A DNA stretch of 64,000 bases. Origin: Turicimonas muris (GTDB taxonomy: Bacteria > Pseudomonadota > Gammaproteobacteria > Burkholderiales > Burkholderiaceae_F). The position numbers and the translations under genes were made by a program. Positions 34,611-43,054 of the stretch are shown in pieces. The stretch covers positions 22,773 to 86,772 of the forward strand of contig NZ_NHMP01000010.1 of the NCBI RefSeq assembly GCF_002221595.1, in the 5' to 3' direction. The stretch's first letter is position 1. Each line of letters opens with the position of its first letter. Under the pieces are notes generated by a model. That model did no database searches, was not told the DNA's origin, and saw nothing but the letters and a program-made list of their open reading frames with translations.

Positions 34611-35381
34611 TTATCTGGCCTTTTTTACACCGGCCTGAGCTTCTTTGATCAGAACCGGATCAGGATCGTTCTTCTGTTCTTCAGAGACGCCTTCGCCAGT
34701 AGCGATCTTGACGTTGGCCCAGTATCCCCAGTGATAAGCTGCATCAGCTTCACTGACTTTACCGTCGCCGAACATCAAGCGGGCTGTACCACGGTACGGC
34801 TGGAAGATGCCGCCGCCAAGGTAAACGTGACCCAAGCCGAACACGATGAATACTAAGAAAGCGACGATGTGAACTGTCTTAGCAACAAACAATGTTGTCT
34901 GGGAGAAATGGATAGCCCATTCACCGCCAGGGAGCAGACCTGTGTTGAGCCACATGATCATGCCGCTGATGGCTGCGAAGATACCGGCGAACAACAAGGT
35001 GCCGTCAGCAACGCGCTGCATACTCTTAACTTCTCTCTGAGGTGGCATGTGAACTTTGCCAGGAGCGAACAAGTATGGAAGGAACTTCTTAGCGAAGATG
35101 TAGTCGTCTTCATCCCACTTTCCAAAAATGTTCTGGCAGAACAAATGCTTTGCTCCTTTCAAGGAGAAGAAGAAGGCATACAACGGCACGAGGATGAATG
35201 GAATAGCGGCCAAACGGTGCAGCCATCTCATCGCAATAGTGAACTCTGGACCGGCCCAAGCATTAGCAGCCGGGACGAAAACAAAGATTCCGCTGAAAAT
35301 TAACAGAATACAGCAGATGGCTGCTGTTCCGTGGGTGAAACGAGCCAGAAAAGAATGTCTCTTGATATATTTTTCAACCAT
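34611..35381 (-). CDS. fdnI: Formate dehydrogenase cytochrome b subunit (FdnI/FdoI-like)
   Basis: A 256-residue membrane subunit that takes electrons from the iron-sulfur subunit through haem b to quinone. It has four main membrane spans with haem-ligand histidines (HGTAAICCILLIF, RWLHRLAAIPFIL, KTVHIVAFLVFIVFGLGHVY). The 34-residue C-terminal extension after GYWANVKIATG is longer than E. coli FdnI. Third gene of the operon, 10 bp after the beta subunit gene, with AAGAGGT as binding site. Confidence 0.92.
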   Translation of the reverse strand: MVEKYIKRHSFLARFTHGTAAICCILLIFSGIFVFVPAANAWAGPEFTIAMRWLHRLAAIPFILVPLYAFFFSLKGAKHLFCQNIFGKWDEDDYIFAKKFLPYLFAPGKVHMPPQREVKSMQRVADGTLLFAGIFAAISGMIMWLNTGLLPGGEWAIHFSQTTLFVAKTVHIVAFLVFIVFGLGHVYLGGGIFQPYRGTARLMFGDGKVSEADAAYHWGYWANVKIATGEGVSEEQKNDPDPVLIKEAQAGVKKAR

Positions 35382-35391
35382 GATTTACCTC

Positions 35392-36324
35392 TTATTTTGA
35401 CCCTTGATCAGCTTGATCTTTTTTCATTTTGTCGAGTTCGTCAACAACAAGCTTGTCGCCTTCTGTACGTTGACGTGTTGTCCATGTCTTGCGTGCTTCT
35501 TCAACAGACAGTTTCTTGCGTCTGTAGCCGATAGCAGCAATCAAGGAGACTGCTAAGCCGCCAGCTGTTGCAATGGCAGCAAGTCCGGCAGCCGGTTTGG
35601 AGAGCTGAGACATGGAGACCATTGGAGAGAGCTTCGGATCTGCCGGAAGATCGGCAGCTTCGCGACCAAACTTGCAGACTTGAAGAATGTGCAAACCGCC
35701 CATTTCTTTTTCGCCGTAAAGTTCAGCTTTGTCATAGCCTCTGGACTTCATGAATTCAACACGTTCCTTACCAAGCTTGATCATCTCATCACGAGGACCA
35801 AAGTGGAGGGCGCCCGGTTGGCAAGTGGAAACACAAGCTGGTTTCATACCGTTTTCAAGACGATCCCAGCACATTGTGCACTTGTCGATCTTGGCTGTGT
35901 CATCGCCAACGCCGTAGTAACGTGGAACATCGAACGGGCAAGCCATCTGGCAGTACTGGCAGCCAATGCAGATATCTTTGTTAACGGAAACTACACCGTT
36001 AGGCTGAATCTTAAGAGCACCGGTCGGGCAGACCATGGCGCAGCCAGCTTCCGTGCAGTGGAAGCAGGAGCGTCTTCCGAAAGCCCATTCCACCGGTCTG
36101 ACCTTGCTTTCAGTTCTTTTTTCTTTGAAAGTCATGATCAAACGGTTGCTTCCATTCAAGTCCATAGGAGCTTGGTAGCTTCCTGTGAACTTGTTTTCGT
36201 TCAAACCGAGTGGTGAGAACAAAACGTTCCACTGCTTACAAGCAATCTGACATCCTTTACATGCTGTGCACTTGGAGGAGTCAAAAAGCATTGCTACTTC
36301 TTGATTAATATATTTAGTAGTCAT
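35392..36324 (-). CDS. fdnH: Formate dehydrogenase iron-sulfur subunit (FdnH-like)
   Basis: A 310-residue beta subunit with four 4Fe-4S motifs: CTACKGCQIAC, CFHCTEAGCAMVCP, CIGCQYCQMACP and CTMCWDR...CVSTC. They wire electrons from the alpha subunit to the cytochrome. One C-terminal membrane anchor (AGLAAIATAGGLAVSLIAAI) is followed by a charged tail rather than ending soon after the helix. Start at ATG behind the strong AAGGAGG. Second gene of the operon. Confidence 0.94.
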   Translation of the reverse strand: MTTKYINQEVAMLFDSSKCTACKGCQIACKQWNVLFSPLGLNENKFTGSYQAPMDLNGSNRLIMTFKEKRTESKVRPVEWAFGRRSCFHCTEAGCAMVCPTGALKIQPNGVVSVNKDICIGCQYCQMACPFDVPRYYGVGDDTAKIDKCTMCWDRLENGMKPACVSTCQPGALHFGPRDEMIKLGKERVEFMKSRGYDKAELYGEKEMGGLHILQVCKFGREAADLPADPKLSPMVSMSQLSKPAAGLAAIATAGGLAVSLIAAIGYRRKKLSVEEARKTWTTRQRTEGDKLVVDELDKMKKDQADQGSK

Positions 36325-36337
36325 TTATTTTACCTCC

Positions 36338-39300
36338 TTAGGCTTTCTCAACATTAACGAGGAACGCCTTATATTCAGGAATATAAGAGTTTGGATCGCC
36401 TACGTTTGGTGTCAAATCATTCATTGTGTCACCGGTTGAGAAGGCAGATGCCCAGCTCCAGTGGTGAACAAGTCCGATTGTGTGAACTGGTTTATTGTTA
36501 ACAGTCATTGGTCTGAGACGTACTGTTACCATTGCCCAGGCTACGATAGAACCGCGTTTGTTAAAGACTCTGATTCTGTCGCCGTTTCTAATGCCTTTTT
36601 CTTTAGCCAATTCTTCGGAGATTTCAACGAATGGCTGAGGTTGTACCTCAACAAGCCAAGGAATATTTCTTGTTTGTGTACCGCTCTGCCAGTGTTCTGT
36701 AATGGAGTAGCTTGTTGCAACAATCGGGAATTCTTCAGCGTTACCGCGTTGAACATTCTTCCACTGTGTGAACTGAACCATTGGGCTGTCATTTCTTCCG
36801 TTAAGAAGGTTCTTGACAGGAGATTCATACGGTTCATAGTGCTCTGGCATCGGACCATCTTTCATCGGGTAAGCAAACAATCTGGAGTGCTGTTCCCACG
36901 TCATAAAGAAGGCGTTGTCATTTGGTGGGACTTGAACAACTTTACCGTTTTCAACCTTAGAAGTTACGAAGTCACCAACGTCGTTGTTAACCCATTTTTC
37001 CCCGTTCCAAGAAACAAGCATCTTGTTTGGATTCCATGGTTTGCCCTGTGGGTCAGCAGAAGCTCTGTTGTAGAGAACTCTTCTGTTTGCCGGCCATGAG
37101 AAGGACCATTCGGAGTAGAGGCCTAAGCCGGATGGGTCATTTAAGGAACGGCGTGCACATGGCTGTTCCATCGGATCCCACTTAGCAACTTCATTGTTGT
37201 AGAAGCCGCCGAAAATCCAGTCGCCGCAGGCTGTTGAACCGTCGGCTGTCAATTGATGATAGCCGCCAAGGAGTTTGCCAGTCTTGGTGTTGTAACCATT
37301 GAGTGCGTGAGAAACGCTCTTAACGTCGAGGTGGCCCATTGGGTCTCTGTAGTTCCAGTTGACCTTAAGGATCTGTTCTGGGTTTACACCGCCTTCATTA
37401 GCATAGATCTGACGAATTCTAAGGAACAAACGAGAAAGGATTTCGAAGTCGCTCTTAGCCTGACCCTGCGGTTCAATGGCTTTCTGTCTCCATTGCATCC
37501 AGCGGCCAGAGTTATTAATGGATCCTTCTTTTTCATAAATCAAAGCTGCTGGCAACATATAGACGGTAGTATTGATTTTTGTCGGATCCATGTCCGGAGC
37601 TTTCCAGAAGGAAGCAGTTTCTGTTTCGAACCAGTCAGCAACGACAAGCCAGTCAAGCTTAGCCATAGCATGTCTTGTGAACTTGGCGTTAGAAGCAGAG
37701 TGAGCCGGATTCATACCCCAGACTAAGTAGCCTTTAACTTGTCCTTCGTTCATGTACTGGAAGGAAGGAATAGTACTATCGTTGTGCTTCAAGGAACGTT
37801 TCGGAAGAAGGTCATAGCAGTAATCGTTCTCAGCTGTAGCGTTTTCACCGAACCATTCTTTAAGCAAGGAAACCATGAATTTTGGTTTGTTCATGTAGTA
37901 ACCGGCTGCGTATGTTTCAGCGGACAAGTAGGCATTTAATGTCGGATGCTTTTGGGAGATTGGCCATGCCAAGTATCCAGGCGTGAAGTCCATTGTTGCG
38001 CCAATGTCGGTTGAACCCTGAACGTTTGGTTCACCGCGCAATGCGTTGATGCCGCCGCCGGCAACGCCAACGTTTCCAAGGAGAAGCTGGACAACGCACA
38101 TAATACGACAGTTCTGAGAACCGTAGGAGTGCTGAGTCTGTCCAAGGGCGTAAAGAATGTTGCCGCTCTTTTCTGGTGCTCCGGAAGCTGCATATGTCTT
38201 GTAAATGAGTTCAAGCAATTCCGGATCAATGCCTGTAACTTCATAAACTTTTTCAAGGGTGTAACGGGAATAATGCTTAGCCATCAAGTTAAGTACGCAG
38301 TGTGGATCCTGTAAGGTCGGATCTTTCTTAGGTACTTTCAATGCAGGAGCATTAAATTTTGGAACGCCCGGGTTGTTAATCCATGCGCCGTTGGCACCTG
38401 GTTCAGAATCCCATGGAATGACTTCTTCTGTCTGATACATCCATGTTCTGTTGTCGTATGCGTGTTCTTTATCTTCCCACCCTGTGAATAAGCCGTCATC
38501 AACGTCAAAGTTGAAGTCTTTATTGATGAGGTATGTGGCGTTGGTATAGGCCTTGACATACTCTTTCTGATAAAGGTTGTTGGAGAGAATATAGTTGATC
38601 ATACCGCCGAAGAAGGCAATATCTGTGCCCGGACGGATATGAGCAAAAATATCGGCTTGAGAAGCTGTTCTGTTGAATCTTGGGTCAACAACAATCCATT
38701 TAGCGCCTTTATCTACTGCTTTATGAACCCAGCGGGAAGACAATGGATGGTTTTCTACGTTGTTGGCACCGATGGAAAGAATGACGTCTGAGTTTTGGAA
38801 GTCGCACCAGTGGCTGGTCATAGAACCACGGCCAAAGGATGGGGCCAAGCCGGAAACTGTAGAAGAGTGGCAAACACGAGTCTGGTTATCGATCTGAACG
38901 ACACCCAAAGAACGTGCAAATTTCTGAACCAAGTAACCTTCTTCGTTATTGAGCTGAGCAGCGCCGAAGCTGGCAATACCTTCGCAGCGGTTTACTGTAA
39001 CTCCGTTTTCAACAGCTGTGTAGGATTCGTCACGTGTCTTTTTGATTGCACGTGCGATTTCATCAATGATCTGGCTCCAAGAGATTGGTTCCCATTCCTT
39101 AGAACCCGGTCTTCTAACCAAAGGCTGTGTCAGACGATAAGGGTGATTAATGAGTTTCTGTTTCGGAGAAACGATGTCTCTAAGGCCTGTTAAAGCAGAA
39201 CCTTTCGGGCAAAGGCCGCCCAAGTTGCAGGGGTTATCTGGGTCGCCTTCAATGTTAACTAATTGTCCGTCTCTGACAGAACAAATTGTGCCGCAGCCAC

Positions 39301-39463
39301 CGGAGCAGTAGCAGCAAATATTTAAGAACTCTTGAGTATCGTGCAGCTTCCAAGGTTTGACTTGTCCTGGAACAAATCTGCCGGCAGCTTTTGCGCTGAA
39401 GGCAGCAGAAGCAAGACTAAATGCTGCAGACGATTTTAGAAAATGTCTTCGTGTAGTTTGCAT
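36338..39463 (-). CDS. fdnG: Periplasmic respiratory formate dehydrogenase alpha subunit, cysteine form
   Basis: The 1041-residue molybdenum or tungsten bis-MGD subunit oxidises formate to CO2. A twin-arginine signal (TTRRHFLKSSAAFSL) indicates Tat export with the beta subunit. A 4Fe-4S site uses C50, C53, C57 and C85. The metal ligand is Cys198 in QTRVCHSSTVSGLAPSFGRG, where E. coli FdnG has selenocysteine, so no SECIS is needed. Cofactor sulfuration is expected from FdhD at 22.5 kb. It heads the fdnGHI operon, and the gap upstream (39464-39983) holds its promoter. Confidence 0.95.
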   Translation of the reverse strand: MQTTRRHFLKSSAAFSLASAAFSAKAAGRFVPGQVKPWKLHDTQEFLNICCYCSGGCGTICSVRDGQLVNIEGDPDNPCNLGGLCPKGSALTGLRDIVSPKQKLINHPYRLTQPLVRRPGSKEWEPISWSQIIDEIARAIKKTRDESYTAVENGVTVNRCEGIASFGAAQLNNEEGYLVQKFARSLGVVQIDNQTRVCHSSTVSGLAPSFGRGSMTSHWCDFQNSDVILSIGANNVENHPLSSRWVHKAVDKGAKWIVVDPRFNRTASQADIFAHIRPGTDIAFFGGMINYILSNNLYQKEYVKAYTNATYLINKDFNFDVDDGLFTGWEDKEHAYDNRTWMYQTEEVIPWDSEPGANGAWINNPGVPKFNAPALKVPKKDPTLQDPHCVLNLMAKHYSRYTLEKVYEVTGIDPELLELIYKTYAASGAPEKSGNILYALGQTQHSYGSQNCRIMCVVQLLLGNVGVAGGGINALRGEPNVQGSTDIGATMDFTPGYLAWPISQKHPTLNAYLSAETYAAGYYMNKPKFMVSLLKEWFGENATAENDYCYDLLPKRSLKHNDSTIPSFQYMNEGQVKGYLVWGMNPAHSASNAKFTRHAMAKLDWLVVADWFETETASFWKAPDMDPTKINTTVYMLPAALIYEKEGSINNSGRWMQWRQKAIEPQGQAKSDFEILSRLFLRIRQIYANEGGVNPEQILKVNWNYRDPMGHLDVKSVSHALNGYNTKTGKLLGGYHQLTADGSTACGDWIFGGFYNNEVAKWDPMEQPCARRSLNDPSGLGLYSEWSFSWPANRRVLYNRASADPQGKPWNPNKMLVSWNGEKWVNNDVGDFVTSKVENGKVVQVPPNDNAFFMTWEQHSRLFAYPMKDGPMPEHYEPYESPVKNLLNGRNDSPMVQFTQWKNVQRGNAEEFPIVATSYSITEHWQSGTQTRNIPWLVEVQPQPFVEISEELAKEKGIRNGDRIRVFNKRGSIVAWAMVTVRLRPMTVNNKPVHTIGLVHHWSWASAFSTGDTMNDLTPNVGDPNSYIPEYKAFLVNVEKA

Positions 39464-39983
39464 AATGCCTAGAATTCCTTTTCCGAGGTGCTTCCAAAAA
39501 AGGGGGTGGAATTTGCCTCAGACGATAGTAGTGTTGGGGGATCCAACTATTCCAAGGAACTATAAAAGTGAATATTCAAACAGACAATCATCCACTCGGC
39601 TTAATGGGCAATTATTAAGAGTTATAAAAATATATACATCATTAGTTATAGAATTTGTCTAGATTGATTGAACGCCAGGGAGTTTACAAAAATAGGAGGG
39701 TATTGCTGATCATTCAAGAACGGACGATATTCCTATCTAAACGGATGAATTGTGAAATCTAAACTTACAATTGATAATACAAATTAAAATATTTTTTCCT
39801 GTTCTTGCGTAAGAAATGTGGCTTTTATATTAAAGAAAACACTTAGCAGGTTATTCAAGAAAACCCTTATTTATACATTGATCTTGATAACTCTTTTTGG
39901 TTAATAAGTAAGAGATTTACGCCGGATCCTTCTTATTATTGAGTTACTAATGTGAAATTTTTTCACGGTTTTTGGAGATAAAG
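39464..39983. other. Divergent regulatory region of fdnG and the repeat-protein gene
   Basis: About 520 bp, AT-rich, without a convincing ORF. A weak FNR-like half-site pattern, TTGATCTTGATAAC, lies at 39878-39891; only the left half fits the consensus. GGAG for the next gene is at 39974-39977. A promoter for anaerobic induction of fdnG would be expected here but is not proven. Confidence 0.4.
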
Positions 39984-40358
39984 ATGTCACTAGTTAAATG
40001 GGACGTTTCAGTGCCGGAAGAGTTAAATGATGCCGCCATGAAATATCTAGCCGAAAGCGGACAAGGAGTCGAAGGACTTTCAAATTTGGTCGCAACAGCA
40101 GTAGGTAAATTCGTTCAGGATCCTAGAGCTCTGGATAAAGAAAGTGATGTGACCGAAGGCGAGCTGAATGACTTAATTGCTGCTTCTTTGGCTAAGTTCA
40201 AAGAAAAATACAGCGGAATAACTGAAGGAGAAATCCGGGACATGATTAATCAGGCGGTCCAAAAGACGAAAGAAAAGTATTCTGGAATCACCTTTGGTCA
40301 ATTCAATGATATGGTCAATGAAGGAGTCAAAACTCTTAAAGATAAGCTAACCAAGTAA
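39984..40358 (+). CDS. Small protein of four 23-residue repeats
   Basis: A 124-residue soluble, helical, acidic/lysine-rich protein. Three tandem 23-residue repeats with consensus TEGEaNDlIaaavqKfKEKY plus SGI occupy residues 57-79, 80-102 and 103-124. A weaker copy (VEGLSNLVATAVGKFVQD) lies near 29-46. The N-terminus (SLVKWDVSVPEELNDAAMKY) resembles a ribbon-helix-helix arm. Start ATG 39984 has GGAG six bases upstream; the longer frame from TTG 39972 is less likely. It stands alone with its own terminator. No family recognised; a phasin-like or structural helical-bundle role is only a guess. Confidence 0.7.
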   Translation: MSLVKWDVSVPEELNDAAMKYLAESGQGVEGLSNLVATAVGKFVQDPRALDKESDVTEGELNDLIAASLAKFKEKYSGITEGEIRDMINQAVQKTKEKYSGITFGQFNDMVNEGVKTLKDKLTK

Positions 40359-40374
40359 GAAACTCTCTTTTCAT

Positions 40375-40398
40375 AAAGGCTCCAAAGGAGCCTTTTTT
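40375..40398 (+). terminator. Terminator after the repeat-protein gene
   Basis: AAAGGCTCC-AAA-GGAGCCTTT followed by TTT (40375-40398). It slightly overlaps the end of the convergent deaminase gene. Confidence 0.88.
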
Positions 40399-40813
40399 AG
40401 AGTTGTTCGACTTTAATACCTGATTTTTTTAAGAATTCGAGTCCGTCTGAGCTCCGGTAAGTAGTGTGGTAGTACACTTCTTTTATCCCACACTTTTGAA
40501 TAAGAAGAGAGCAGTGGAGGCAAGGGCTGTGAGTAATAAAAATTTTTGCGCCTTCGGATGAATAGCCATTCTGAGCCAGTTTGGCAATCGCATTTAGTTC
40601 AGCATGCTGGACTTCCGGCTTCGTGATAAGTTTTCCATCGACTTCATCCTCACAGCAATTATCGTAACCGGTAGGCATTCCGTTCCAACCGAAAGAAATA
40701 ATGGAATGATTTTTCACTATCACGCATCCAACTTTGAGACGCTTCGCATAACTTCTTTTTGAAGTTAGAAGAGCAATCTCCATGTACATGGCGTTATCTT
40801 TTTTGATATCCAT
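40397..40813 (-). CDS. dCMP deaminase-family protein
   Basis: A zinc deaminase of about 138 residues (deoxycytidylate deaminase/ComEB family) making dUMP for thymidylate synthesis. The zinc motifs are HAELNAIAKLA (His and catalytic Glu) and PCLHCSLLI (CxxC). The extended cysteine/histidine set of dCMP deaminases is partly seen in GYDNCCEDE. The start at ATG 40813 (DIKKDNAMYMEIALL) is preferred over one 60 bp upstream. Confidence 0.9.
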   Translation of the reverse strand: MDIKKDNAMYMEIALLTSKRSYAKRLKVGCVIVKNHSIISFGWNGMPTGYDNCCEDEVDGKLITKPEVQHAELNAIAKLAQNGYSSEGAKIFITHSPCLHCSLLIQKCGIKEVYYHTTYRSSDGLEFLKKSGIKVEQL

Positions 40814-40931
40814 TTTTTTCTCTCTGAAAAGAAAACCAAAACGGATTTTAGCAATTTGAGCCGAAAGCCTCAAAAATACGGTTCAAAATGGATTTTGTGT
40901 AGCTTCCGGAAATAGTCAGTGTGCTAACCTT

Positions 40932-42167
40932 ATGAAAATATTTCTTACAGGTCTAGCTATGAAAGTTTTACTTGCCTTAATCTGTTTTATCGGAATGCTT
41001 CTCCATTCATTATTTGGATATTTTCTGTATGTGAAAGGAGAAAATATTTTTTATCCCGAACAAAAACAAATTCAAATTCTAAATAAAACAGCTACAGCTT
41101 TGCTTCAAAAGGTTCCGGATACTATTGAAGTTTCGCCGTCTAATAATACAGAAAATAAAGTTGAAGTACCAAAAGTAGAAATGCTTCAAAAATCTGCTTC
41201 AATTGAGGCAAAAAGTGAACCTTCATTACAAATAACTGATACTTACCAAGCTCCCGAACCAGCTATGAAGCATCCTGAATTTATTACGGGATGGGCAGGT
41301 TTCTTACAGGTGGAAAATGCAGTAATGACTTTCATCTTATTCTTGTTAGGTTTTTCTATCTGTTGTATTAACGGAAGGGGAACTGCTTCTCGATGGGTCT
41401 TTGGTTTTAATCTTGTTTTCTGGAGTACGTTGTCCGGTGCAGTATGGTTTTTCCACCCAACCAATACTCCGTTAAATATTCTGAGACTGACATTTAACTT
41501 CCCGGAATGGTATTTTGTTTTAGCAGCTTCAGGGCTTGCAGCCTTATTGAGCTTTATTCTTTACGTCAATGCCTTCAGAGCACCTATTGACAAAAAGAAA
41601 AAAGTCAGCAACGAAGGAGGGGACAAAGAACCTGCTTTGAAAAAAGAAGTTGTCAGGGACGGTAAGAATGGTGTTGATTCCAAGCTCGATACACCCCTTA
41701 AAACAGCTCCGGAAGTAAAGAATCCTATGGAACCAAAGGAGAAAAAGGGCTTTGGTTTTGGTTTCGATAGATTTACTAAAAAAACAGATAAAGAAGTAAA
41801 GCCGGACGTAAAAAAAGATGTCATGGCAGAGATTAAATCTAAGGAAAAAACTGAAAATAAGTCTGAAATAAAATCAGAATTTAAATTAGTAAAAGAAGAG
41901 ATAAAAGAAAAAAAGGATAATATAAAAACAACTTTTGACTCTTTTGAAAAACCTTTAGAAAAACCAATTAATGATTTAAAAGAAAATAAAGAAAAAGAAA
42001 TAAAAGAAAATGTTAAATTAGATAATAAGACTGTTAAGGAAGATAAGAAACCGGAAGATAGTGTTATTATTTTAGAAGACGCTTCTACGAAGAATGGAAC
42101 AAACAAACAGGCTGAAGTTGAGAAGATTTCAGAACCGATTATTCCTAAAAACGAATTGAATAAATAA
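40932..42167 (+). CDS. Membrane protein with long Lys/Glu-rich tail
   Basis: A 411-residue protein of unknown function. One N-terminal span (about 9-33) is followed by a periplasmic or cytosolic segment of about 95 residues, three spans (about 130-150, 155-175, 190-213), and a 195-residue tail dominated by Lys, Glu, Asp and Asn (for example KKDVMAEIKSKEKTENKSEI). The tail uses A-rich codons and is low complexity, so it is probably disordered. No family recognised. Confidence 0.65.
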   Translation: MKIFLTGLAMKVLLALICFIGMLLHSLFGYFLYVKGENIFYPEQKQIQILNKTATALLQKVPDTIEVSPSNNTENKVEVPKVEMLQKSASIEAKSEPSLQITDTYQAPEPAMKHPEFITGWAGFLQVENAVMTFILFLLGFSICCINGRGTASRWVFGFNLVFWSTLSGAVWFFHPTNTPLNILRLTFNFPEWYFVLAASGLAALLSFILYVNAFRAPIDKKKKVSNEGGDKEPALKKEVVRDGKNGVDSKLDTPLKTAPEVKNPMEPKEKKGFGFGFDRFTKKTDKEVKPDVKKDVMAEIKSKEKTENKSEIKSEFKLVKEEIKEKKDNIKTTFDSFEKPLEKPINDLKENKEKEIKENVKLDNKTVKEDKKPEDSVIILEDASTKNGTNKQAEVEKISEPIIPKNELNK

Positions 42168-42181
42168 ATTTAACTTTTTAG

Positions 42182-42208
42182 AAGGCCTGTTTTTACAGGC
42201 CTTTGTTT
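42182..42208 (+). terminator. Terminator between the membrane protein and peroxiredoxin genes
   Basis: AAGGCCTGT-TTTT-ACAGGCCTT followed by TGTTTT. Confidence 0.85.
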
Positions 42209-42220
42209 TAAGGACAAGAA

Positions 42221-42739
42221 ATGTGCCACTTAAATAAAAATGAGAATCCTGTAGATCTTGAAAAAATCGCTGCAATGAATAGAGCAGTTGTTGGTGAAAA
42301 AGCTCCTGACTTTACCTTATCAACGGATACAGGAAGTGAACTTAGTCTTGCTGATCTTTTAGGAAAAAAAGTAGTTTTGTACTTTTATCCAAAAGATAAT
42401 ACTTCCGGCTGCACTTTTGAAGCTCTAAGTTTCAAAGATAACCTTAAAAAATTTACTGACTCTGGTTATGTGGTTTTAGGAGTATCAAGAGATTCTGTTG
42501 CTAGCCATGCAAAATTTAAATTGAATAAAGAATTACCTTTTACTTTGCTGTCTGATCCGACAGAATTTGTTTGTAAAGAATATGGCGTTCTGAAGATGAA
42601 GAACATGTATGGTAAGAAATATCTTGGTATCGAGAGATCAACCTTTGTAATAAATGAACTCGGAATTCTTACCCATGAATATAGAAAGGTGAATTCAAAA
42701 ACTCATGTAGATCAGCTAGTTAAAGATCTTAGTATCTAA
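42221..42739 (+). CDS. bcp: BCP/PrxQ-type peroxiredoxin
   Basis: A thiol peroxidase of 172 residues. The peroxidatic cysteine is C64 in YPKDNTSGCTFEA. The resolving cysteine five residues later in E. coli BCP is replaced by leucine (L69). A further cysteine (FVCKEYG) lies about 45 residues on, so it is either 1-Cys or an atypical 2-Cys enzyme. It probably uses thioredoxin and may be under OxyR control. An N-terminal extension of about 20 residues precedes the domain. Confidence 0.9.
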   Translation: MCHLNKNENPVDLEKIAAMNRAVVGEKAPDFTLSTDTGSELSLADLLGKKVVLYFYPKDNTSGCTFEALSFKDNLKKFTDSGYVVLGVSRDSVASHAKFKLNKELPFTLLSDPTEFVCKEYGVLKMKNMYGKKYLGIERSTFVINELGILTHEYRKVNSKTHVDQLVKDLSI

Positions 42740-42746
42740 AATCAAG

Positions 42747-42935
42747 TTAAAAGAGTATGCCGCTTGTAAAAATACGAGCGAGAGTTTTGATTGTGTCAAG
42801 AATTTCATCAAGATAGTAAGAAAAGAAATTCATGTCATCTCGTAGACCGACAAAGAAATCTGTTAGGTCAAGGCCACTAGATATTTCATATAGAAAAGTC
42901 TGGAGCCAATTGTTAAATGAAGAAAGTAGATCCAT
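42747..42935 (-). CDS. Possible small protein downstream of the symporter gene
   Basis: A 62-codon ORF rich in aromatic and acidic residues (DLLSSFNNWLQTFLYEISSG), with AAAAGACG upstream of its ATG. The composition is amphipathic and plausible, but there is no family match. Its location between convergent transcripts makes it uncertain. Confidence 0.3.
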   Translation of the reverse strand: MDLLSSFNNWLQTFLYEISSGLDLTDFFVGLRDDMNFFSYYLDEILDTIKTLARIFTSGILF

Positions 42936-43015
42936 CGTCTTTTAAAAAATTGCTTCAGCTTCTAGAATACCAAGAAAGCGAAATCTTATAACAAATTTTT
43001 ACTCAACTTAAGAAA

Positions 43016-43037
43016 AGACCTCGCAAAAGCGAGGTCT
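43016..43037 (-). terminator. Terminator of the symporter gene
   Basis: AGACCTCGC-AAAA-GCGAGGTCT; on the minus strand a TTTTCTT tract follows. Confidence 0.87.
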
Positions 43038-43054
43038 CATTTACTTATTTTGGA

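Noticed and set aside
36461..37099. 212-codon plus-strand ORF inside fdnG
   Set aside because: It is a shadow of the well-supported formate dehydrogenase frame with no binding site or family match.
38860..38880. Possible selenocysteine codon in fdnG
   Set aside because: The codon at residue 198 encodes cysteine and the 1041-residue frame has no UGA.
39878..39891. FNR-like box TTGATCTTGATAAC upstream of fdnG
   Set aside because: Only the left half fits TTGAT-N4-ATCAA, so I mention it only in the intergenic entry.
41561..42106. Long antisense ORF rich in Ser and Phe
   Set aside because: It is the reverse-strand image of the Lys/Glu-rich tail of the membrane protein gene.
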